Positions 61,501-64,000 of a stretch of DNA of 64,000 nucleotides are shown in pieces. The stretch's first letter is position 1, and the number at the start of each line of letters is the position of its first letter. The notes under the pieces are model-generated. The model saw only the letters and a list, made by a program, of their open reading frames with translations, had not been told where the DNA came from and did not search any database. Location of the stretch: assembly GCA_002310235.1 (NCBI GenBank), contig DBYO01000033.1, forward strand, positions 62,001 through 126,000, read 5' to 3'. A program made the position numbers and the translations under genes. This stretch comes from Bacteroidales bacterium UBA1184 (GTDB lineage Bacteria; Bacteroidota; Bacteroidia; Bacteroidales; ML635J-15).

Positions 61501-62752
61501 CGAAATAGGCAAGAAGGAAGTATGGCTCTCGTTGAGCCAGAAGAGCGGTGTTATTCCTGCCGGTGAATCGGTAATAGTTAAGGTTTCGGAACTCGTACGC
61601 GATGAAGGCAACTATGCTGCAAATATCAAGTTTATGCCTGCAGTTTACAATCCAAACGACATTTCACTTTCGTTAAACACACAAGTATCGGCACCACAGT
61701 GCTCGTCGGTTATGAATTTCGTTGCCGAAACCGACACCTTCCATGTTGTAAATATGACTTGGAATCCTATTGAAGCCGATGAAAACGAAAGCGTATCGTA
61801 CCTCGTTTACGAAGCTGCATCGATGACTCCTCTTGATACTGTTTATGGAACAAGCTACACCATTAACGAGCCGTCGGTTGGCAACCATTGCTACCAGGTA
61901 CGTGCATTAGTACGCGGAATTACCGACTGCGTATCGGCAGCATCCGAAACAGCATGCATCGAAATTGAAGCATTGCCTTGCAACGAACCTCTGATTTCAT
62001 CGGTTCGTTCGTATGCCGAAGGCATCAATATTACATGGAATCGTCTTGGCGGAGTTGAATATTATGATATTTACCGTGGCAACGAACTGCTTGCTGGCGA
62101 ACTAACTGGAATTTCGTACACCGATACCACAGCTATTCCCGAAACCGAGTACTGCTACAAGGTTGTTGCAAACTTCGTAAACAACGCTTGTGAACCAATA
62201 GAATCCGACAATATATGCTCAAGAATTGTATCGAACATCTGCAACGAAGCGCCTGTTATTTCTGTCGAAATGCTTGGCAACGTGGCAATGATTAAGTGGA
62301 CAAAAGTTGGCGAAGCTCAATTCTACTCGCTATACCGCGACGGAATGTATGTTACAAGCACCTCAGACTCTTTGTTCCTTGACGTTAATCTGGAGTACGA
62401 AACCGAATATTGCTATACTATTGAAATAGCATGCAACTACGGCATTTACAACCTTTCGGAAACTGTATGTGCAAATACTGGCGAAGCTCCCGAAGGCGAC
62501 AGCATTGACCAGATAACCGCCGACGACATCGACGTTTATCCGAACCCTGCTTCGGGAATGTTCTATATTTCCGGTGCAGAAATCAAATCGCTTACAATGT
62601 CCAATTCGATGGGACAGGTAGTTTACAGCAACAACGATTTGCATTCCGATTCGGTTGCAATAGATGTTGAAGGAATGTCGTCGGGTGTATATGCCTTGAT
62701 GATAGAACTCGACAACGGTGAAATAATAATGAAACGAATAGTTGTTAGATAA
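52592..62752 (+). CDS. Giant modular T9SS type A surface protein (3386 aa)
   Basis: ATG 52592 follows the promoter and gives a signal peptide (MRKFILNLLVFTLFGISSVMAQ). Four long modules begin with G(T/S)..NPYLIS...DL..LA (about residues 24, 396, 891 and 1409). Each contains GLUG-like beta-helix repeats (GGIAGVALGSVLSNCRL, GGIVGDARYTSFYHC) and most close with a GRYPVPSGT-like linker. Ig/PKD-like domains fill about 1800-2600. A carboxypeptidase-regulatory-like domain (ISGMVTGVDGIPLENVEV) is near 2610. A propeller-like domain spans about 2730-2970, three fibronectin type III-like domains about 3030-3290, and a type A sorting domain (VYPNPASGMFYIS, SSGVYALMIEL) ends the chain. No catalytic domain was recognised. 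Adhesion is an inference. Confidence 0.92.
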   Translation: MRKFILNLLVFTLFGISSVMAQFTGTGTSSDPYLISNEQDLQNLATAVNAGESFSGQFFKQTADIDFTDSQIFPNGFTPIGNYIDNRPFSGTYDGDGHSIVRLSVDGEEELAMFAYVYDGCVKNINMENVNILVSNLAYASAIVARANHSTFSNITASGQITVTGDMNYVILSGIVGHSNDNTISGCVSMLSFNVDNVSADSIKITGITMGNATISNCLVSTYIKGEPTQYFPIADAGTISKCIITESNIEPSPVSASYVNCYFDHQNTLITEFPYQQTYIDGLNAKATTELTTGSFLNDAAWVETAGLYPRPATVANTGIAMLAAAPMTLNSADCIASVASNFTVSTLNNVLWQTENENLQINGSNVIVNNDEEDSFAEIYAYKNNLMKTLQVNILGNTYGSKANPILISTLADLYELAAMLYDEGNEGGMILNEGKGVSDFGAEYENELYFLLTNDITIPEDSIWVPIGSLTYPFRWNFDGGNHTIYFGERSIISAPSYIDEPTMHKSGSDSFYGTGLFGTIIGASISNLTVNGILTVEGPENYGGIAGVALGSVLSNCRLTGSIVYSASSSISGPTAGKSTSGVPNLGGIVGDARYTSFYHCTNAAALQGIGEQSIVGGIAGNGSNVFMESCTNLGRISGEYFNAAMIAMADTSVITGCANYALVTSDYYKGSFVGGIDNVTITDCADYGADPNSGTFAEDSWETTYTNVIYAPGSGYLLSYNADILDRWYYVDSETDPAMCGSQTNCYVDKQMLPTEGNAVGINKLLTSELISGTAESLNLDASKWTFIDGRYPVPSGTEYNNDIAILATTPLVLAATDENNFETAKSVCSSISLNQNLGITWMLDTTIVLTGSTISLDSLRQDSTSANVTITARKGNEQVQYTVALHSRAGSADNPLLIESLADFNNFSEAVSNSGTYKGVSVSNHGANLYFKLTTNLVAEQNSTNVVNLRPVGYFSGNFNGGGHTITVTNDDLYSTTYSYYNSDYGLFCSLEFAKVDSINIVIVAEDDKTNFGESKIAILAKSAWNSTISNCTITTDGNIRAAGGALFCGALYYSKMFNCSSFGSGAFINETETDDNIAGLVFDATSAEIKNCANNLTISSSMTDATGILCTGGNVVIENCLNNANITATEHTAAGILLDCSEGSNTLKSLANHGSLTGDYAYGIYGGSSSNTPIENCLNSGKLSGTHVAGIAKNGSNFTNCANYGELAATEGRAAGIALEAASISNSVVASKVSYFYNGSDIGHQYAIGPNADDDNFFDEQITEVKVDSLRLQFYEHGNARTTETTIGNALANDLPANGWDFTDGLYPLPAGLDPNEPHNKLARLPIILRSEGLGRNEKITSVITDFTLPQIDGVTWETSDEDVVAVPSSGGVATVVNQTSSTTVIITASCEGVSREYMFKIHELQGTSADNPYIISTANDFIHMGTNEEYSSGGYGLFFRLNNSIVIRRSNISIDDNEVDGYFQYGIYGAENPYVLFPSQYPFRGTLDGNGNTVTWQNAGYTGTYYGLFKYTDGATISNLSFYYNESGNTYNYSGTLVGNAKATTIKNCSVFSNLAATDRVGGIVDVATDGTVISGCVFAGELSAKNLGGIVADAEDTRIDNSVSMLRIGTLSNNTLETASAIVNSAKNNVEVDSCLVIGDNYDENIKTIGNGDMAVSNCYYDNQMWLVGESDTTNNIIGKPTREIIGNGLFANSSKWAHAEGKYPVPAGTQYQSVGRLASVPMLLNENDADVMHVTSITPYEADSISWTAASTETNGPINNDFAVQCVDSETETAVMLSVDDATIGSLSFERKLKVTKGIVEVHAPLDDFPPCEGGEISYSVVAGDATYMWTVEPEMEASAFDQDSITLYVPADFMTAYTDNSATLNLTVSYDNCEKDFEFQFNVTPSPAHFSITNDTALCSGSDFTIKCTIDSTYAMYSDMFMFRWYDANDMQTPLQSDTAKTFYIPSLNADRTIKVVIDNGGMCEADTLEVRLTTISASNITVVSGEPNQQICEGEPIEPIVFSVTDPIYTLPYGIYAEYDTANSLLTLTGHPMNSDYEAYTISACGNDFNGLIDVTYRREGITNQSQVVNLGEEVNMSFYGGYNLENIISWESLDGSETFTTEELGLEIRSHQDEEGISSYIEGTAEMPGEYIFHITIPAYENCPSVTYDNFLGVYDNSDLIATALDTTICTGETATLTTIERPGAYGGDYVWTIGNDTIGSGDRIDVVPQQTSLYNVLCGGKRMVGEFEIGDYVYWDENLSESGYSMQKYFEYSSYQNGTGFLIVNIEEDSLLLMTLARTEEVLWSQAPEILASDDVDLHLPSADEFGYVLNNYVRFYKLFSENSVGPAILTSTEKDDNTIYVFNTEYGLMMEYPKTEPALAMGFKKIGKNEVVNMVGRTSNITRSGSVEIIVSERQSVEISTSDQLCNTETANVAVVTEYPVINWYNLDNPDEQVVIDNGNAILTDGHYIAVASDIYGSCLDTVPVKVRDLTFEIPQDTTACDSVAITIAKENVVVLLNNEAIEGQTIVLTESGTYTVAVYDPENADCREENQIVATINNSYITEIYDTITNDQSYIWNGDSITVAGDYSFTGITVNGCDSIVNLHLMVIDANLSFVISGMVTGVDGIPLENVEVSNGNTNTLTDIDGLFSLIVARNNPSVKFIKDDYNIVYMDVEDNGEELLIVMEKPEMELQSDDLQVSTFPYVANEINVEITNNGDGPLTWSSVIVSDNINIVPSAPTRGTRNMWDVVNAEFTTHSRAEQAVATDGFYIYTASWMRKGEFNRYTLDGYVETFNIQGVGAIRNLTYDGSHYFYATDNSNIIYKIDMGAQTVDSIVLDQNMEVRYCAYVSENVLYVGNWTSLYMIVLGETITTVPMSSNLTNVYGIVYDKYHEGGPCLWAFSQISQNNGPSALIQMLDSNGLLTDVTHYVNDTVVNLLSTSTAGGICVSELLYDDKYVMLANIQNSTENNKIVIYEIGKKEVWLSLSQKSGVIPAGESVIVKVSELVRDEGNYAANIKFMPAVYNPNDISLSLNTQVSAPQCSSVMNFVAETDTFHVVNMTWNPIEADENESVSYLVYEAASMTPLDTVYGTSYTINEPSVGNHCYQVRALVRGITDCVSAASETACIEIEALPCNEPLISSVRSYAEGINITWNRLGGVEYYDIYRGNELLAGELTGISYTDTTAIPETEYCYKVVANFVNNACEPIESDNICSRIVSNICNEAPVISVEMLGNVAMIKWTKVGEAQFYSLYRDGMYVTSTSDSLFLDVNLEYETEYCYTIEIACNYGIYNLSETVCANTGEAPEGDSIDQITADDIDVYPNPASGMFYISGAEIKSLTMSNSMGQVVYSNNDLHSDSVAIDVEGMSSGVYALMIELDNGEIIMKRIVVR

Positions 62753-62754
62753 TA

Positions 62755-62782
62755 AAAAAGGCTCGAAAATTCGAGCCTTTTT
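62755..62782. terminator. Bidirectional terminator between the giant gene and thiL
   Basis: AAAAAGGCTCGA (62755-62766) pairs with TCGAGCCTTTTT (62771-62782) around a 4-nt loop, with T runs in both directions. It touches the thiL stop codon. Confidence 0.92.
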
Positions 62783-63829
62783 TTATTCATTAAATGCGTT
62801 CCAGCCTTGGGCTTTCAGCTCTAGCTCGACCCCGTTCTTGGCAATGAACTTTCCGCCGTCTTTTGCATCGCACACATATCCGATTATTGCGACATCGTTC
62901 ATTGATTCAATAATGTCTTTCTTGTCGAGAGGTACAGTGAACAGCAGTTCGTAGTCCTCGCCTCCGTTCATAGCGGCAAGGCTCGGATCGAGACGGAACT
63001 TGCTGGAAACATATTCGGTTTGCTCGTGGACAGGAATTTTTTCTTCGTAAACACGGCATCCTACCCCCGACTCTTTGCATATGTGTAGCAATTCGGACGA
63101 AAGTCCATCGGAAATGTCAATCATTGCATTGGGAACTATTCCGCGCTTTGCGAGTTCGCGAACAATGTCGCGGCGAGGTTCTGGTTTCAGCTGACGCTCG
63201 ATGACATATTCGTAGCCTTCGAGTTCTGGTTGGGTATCTTTGTCGTCCATGTATAGCTTTGCCTCGCGCTCCAGGACTTTCAGTCCGATATATGCGCCAC
63301 CGAGGTCACCGCTTACGCAGATGAGATCGTTTTTCTTTGCTCCGCTACGATAGGCAATGTCTTCCTTCTTGGCTTGTCCTATTGCGGTAATGTTTATGAA
63401 AAGTCCCGAGAGCGAACTTGTGGTATCGCCGCCGATAAGTTCGACATCGAAGCGGTCGCAAGCAAGCTTTATGCCTTCGTATAGCTGTTCCATGGCGGCA
63501 ACCGAAAATTTGCGGCTTATTGCAATCGAAACGGTTATGTATTTAGGTGTACCGTTCATGGCGTATATATCGCTTAAATTTACAGCAACAGCTTTGTATC
63601 CCAGGTGCTTCAAAGGTGTATAAATCAAATTGAAGTGAACACCTTCGACAAGCAGGTCGGTAGTAACGAGATTGCAGATGTCACCGCATTCAAATACTGC
63701 GCAGTCGTCGCCTATGCCCTTGATAAGGTTCTTGTCGATTACTGTCAAATCCTTTGTAAGATGGTCTATCAGACCAAATTCTCCGAGTTCGGATATTTCA
63801 ATCGGCTTCTTGTTTTCCTTTTTGTCCAT
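62783..63829 (-). CDS. thiL: Thiamine-monophosphate kinase
   Basis: ATG 63829 (MDKKENKKPIEISELGEFGLI) gives 348 aa; the longer frame includes the promoter. ThiL phosphorylates thiamine monophosphate to thiamine pyrophosphate. The motifs GIGDDCAVF (about residues 38-46), TTDLLVEGVHF (about 57-67), GGDTTSS and DISDGLSSEL (about 240-249) carry the metal and ATP ligands of the PurM/ThiL fold. No thiamine synthesis gene or TPP riboswitch is near. Confidence 0.95.
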   Translation of the reverse strand: MDKKENKKPIEISELGEFGLIDHLTKDLTVIDKNLIKGIGDDCAVFECGDICNLVTTDLLVEGVHFNLIYTPLKHLGYKAVAVNLSDIYAMNGTPKYITVSIAISRKFSVAAMEQLYEGIKLACDRFDVELIGGDTTSSLSGLFINITAIGQAKKEDIAYRSGAKKNDLICVSGDLGGAYIGLKVLEREAKLYMDDKDTQPELEGYEYVIERQLKPEPRRDIVRELAKRGIVPNAMIDISDGLSSELLHICKESGVGCRVYEEKIPVHEQTEYVSSKFRLDPSLAAMNGGEDYELLFTVPLDKKDIIESMNDVAIIGYVCDAKDGGKFIAKNGVELELKAQGWNAFNE

Positions 63830-63847
63830 GTTGCGAATTTTATTTTG

Positions 63848-63855
63848 CAAAAATA
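63848..63855 (-). promoter_or_regulatory. -7 box of thiL
   Basis: TATTTTTG on the minus strand matches TAnnTTTG, 19 bases before ATG 63829. The upstream side is AT-rich with no clear TTTG at -33. Confidence 0.6.
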
Positions 63856-63905
63856 TTATTTTTCCAATTCTCAGCATTGGGGATTATGCCATTAAAAATT
63901 TTTAT

Positions 63906-63913
63906 TACATTTG
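63906..63913 (+). promoter_or_regulatory. -7 box of the gene starting at 63930
   Basis: TACATTTG matches TAnnTTTG, 17 bases before the ATG. The best -33 candidate (ATTG, 63876-63879) is 26 bp away, too far for a good promoter. Confidence 0.55.
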
Positions 63914-63929
63914 CCTTGAGAAAAATTGT

Positions 63930-64000
63930 ATGGGATCTGGGTTACGTCATATTGCTATAATAGTGCTAATGGTGCTGTTGGGACTTAGTGTAAAGTCGCA
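63930..64000 (+). CDS. Start of a secreted protein (signal peptide only)
   Basis: ATG 63930 opens a frame to the window edge reading MGSGLRHIAIIVLMVLLGLS and then VKS. A basic residue followed by a run of hydrophobic residues is a signal peptide. The product cannot be named. The -7 box at 63906-63913 and the divergent thiL promoter support a real gene. Confidence 0.6.
   Translation, partial: MGSGLRHIAIIVLMVLLGLSVKS

Noticed and set aside
63830..63929. Possible TPP riboswitch between thiL and the divergent gene
   Set aside because: The 100-bp gap is AT-rich with promoter boxes only. No conserved thi-box words (such as CUGAGA or the ACCUGA-type segment) or stems were found.

Overview
The window looks like a chromosomal segment of a Bacteroidota bacterium, probably order Bacteroidales. 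Three things point there. Many starts are preceded by the Bacteroidetes -7 box TAnnTTTG, often with a TTTG-like -33 box about 19-20 bp upstream. Type IX secretion system (T9SS) parts and cargo are everywhere: four proteins end in type A sorting domains (Y/FPNP...G.Y..K), two end in type B (gliding-associated, CHU_C-like) domains, and there are PorP/SprF, PorE-like, PorU2-like and PorV/PorQ-like proteins. Housekeeping genes such as a short AtpC, PurS, a MerR regulator and a DUF2520-KdsC pair also fit. No rRNA, tRNA, CRISPR array, transposase or phage gene was seen.

Layout. 1-0.5 kb: start of the division/cell-wall cluster (rsmH start codon, mraZ) with a 10-bp-periodic MraZ operator. 0.95-3.7 kb: a BspA-type leucine-rich-repeat T9SS cargo. 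4-6.3 kb: an AAA/DUF4143 ATPase behind three direct repeats spaced exactly 33 bp, then a PlsC-like acyltransferase. 6.3-9.8 kb (minus): DUF2520 dehydrogenase-like protein, KdsC, M6-like secreted metalloprotease. 9.9-11.7 kb (minus): atpD-atpC, separated from the other atp genes. 11.9-14.2 kb: an EF-hand membrane protein of unknown function. 14.4-17.8 kb (minus): a T9SS cargo with three OB-like modules. 17.9-22.1 kb (minus): PfkB kinase, AlbA_2/Schlafen-like protein, MerR regulator, Nif3 protein, zinc-ribbon coiled-coil protein. 22.2-23.8 kb: DUF4173-like membrane protein, followed by an intergenic repeat array.

24-36.4 kb is the most striking block. A porP-porE pair (minus) is divergent from two tandem paralogous PKD-repeat giants (1484 and 1488 aa) that overlap by 4 nt and both end in type B sorting domains. 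Known biology links type B cargo to PorP/SprF proteins encoded next to it, so this reads as a dedicated export-and-anchoring module. 36.4-43.4 kb: arginine-decarboxylase-like enzyme, PdxJ, an overlapping trio (GT4 glycosyltransferase, GmhA-like isomerase, hotdog thioesterase), and a compositionally mosaic T9SS cargo. 43.5-49.6 kb (minus): a PorV/PorQ-like protein followed by a PorU2-like C25 sortase. 49.7-52.5 kb: PssA, PurS, Ig-like lipoprotein. 52.6-62.8 kb: a single 3386-aa modular T9SS cargo. The window ends with thiL (minus) and the signal-peptide start of a divergent secreted protein.

Taken together, roughly half of the window encodes surface proteins or the machinery that secretes and anchors them. 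Several intergenic regions carry dispersed palindromes or short-unit repeats, and one of these repeats supplies the C-terminal codons of pssA.
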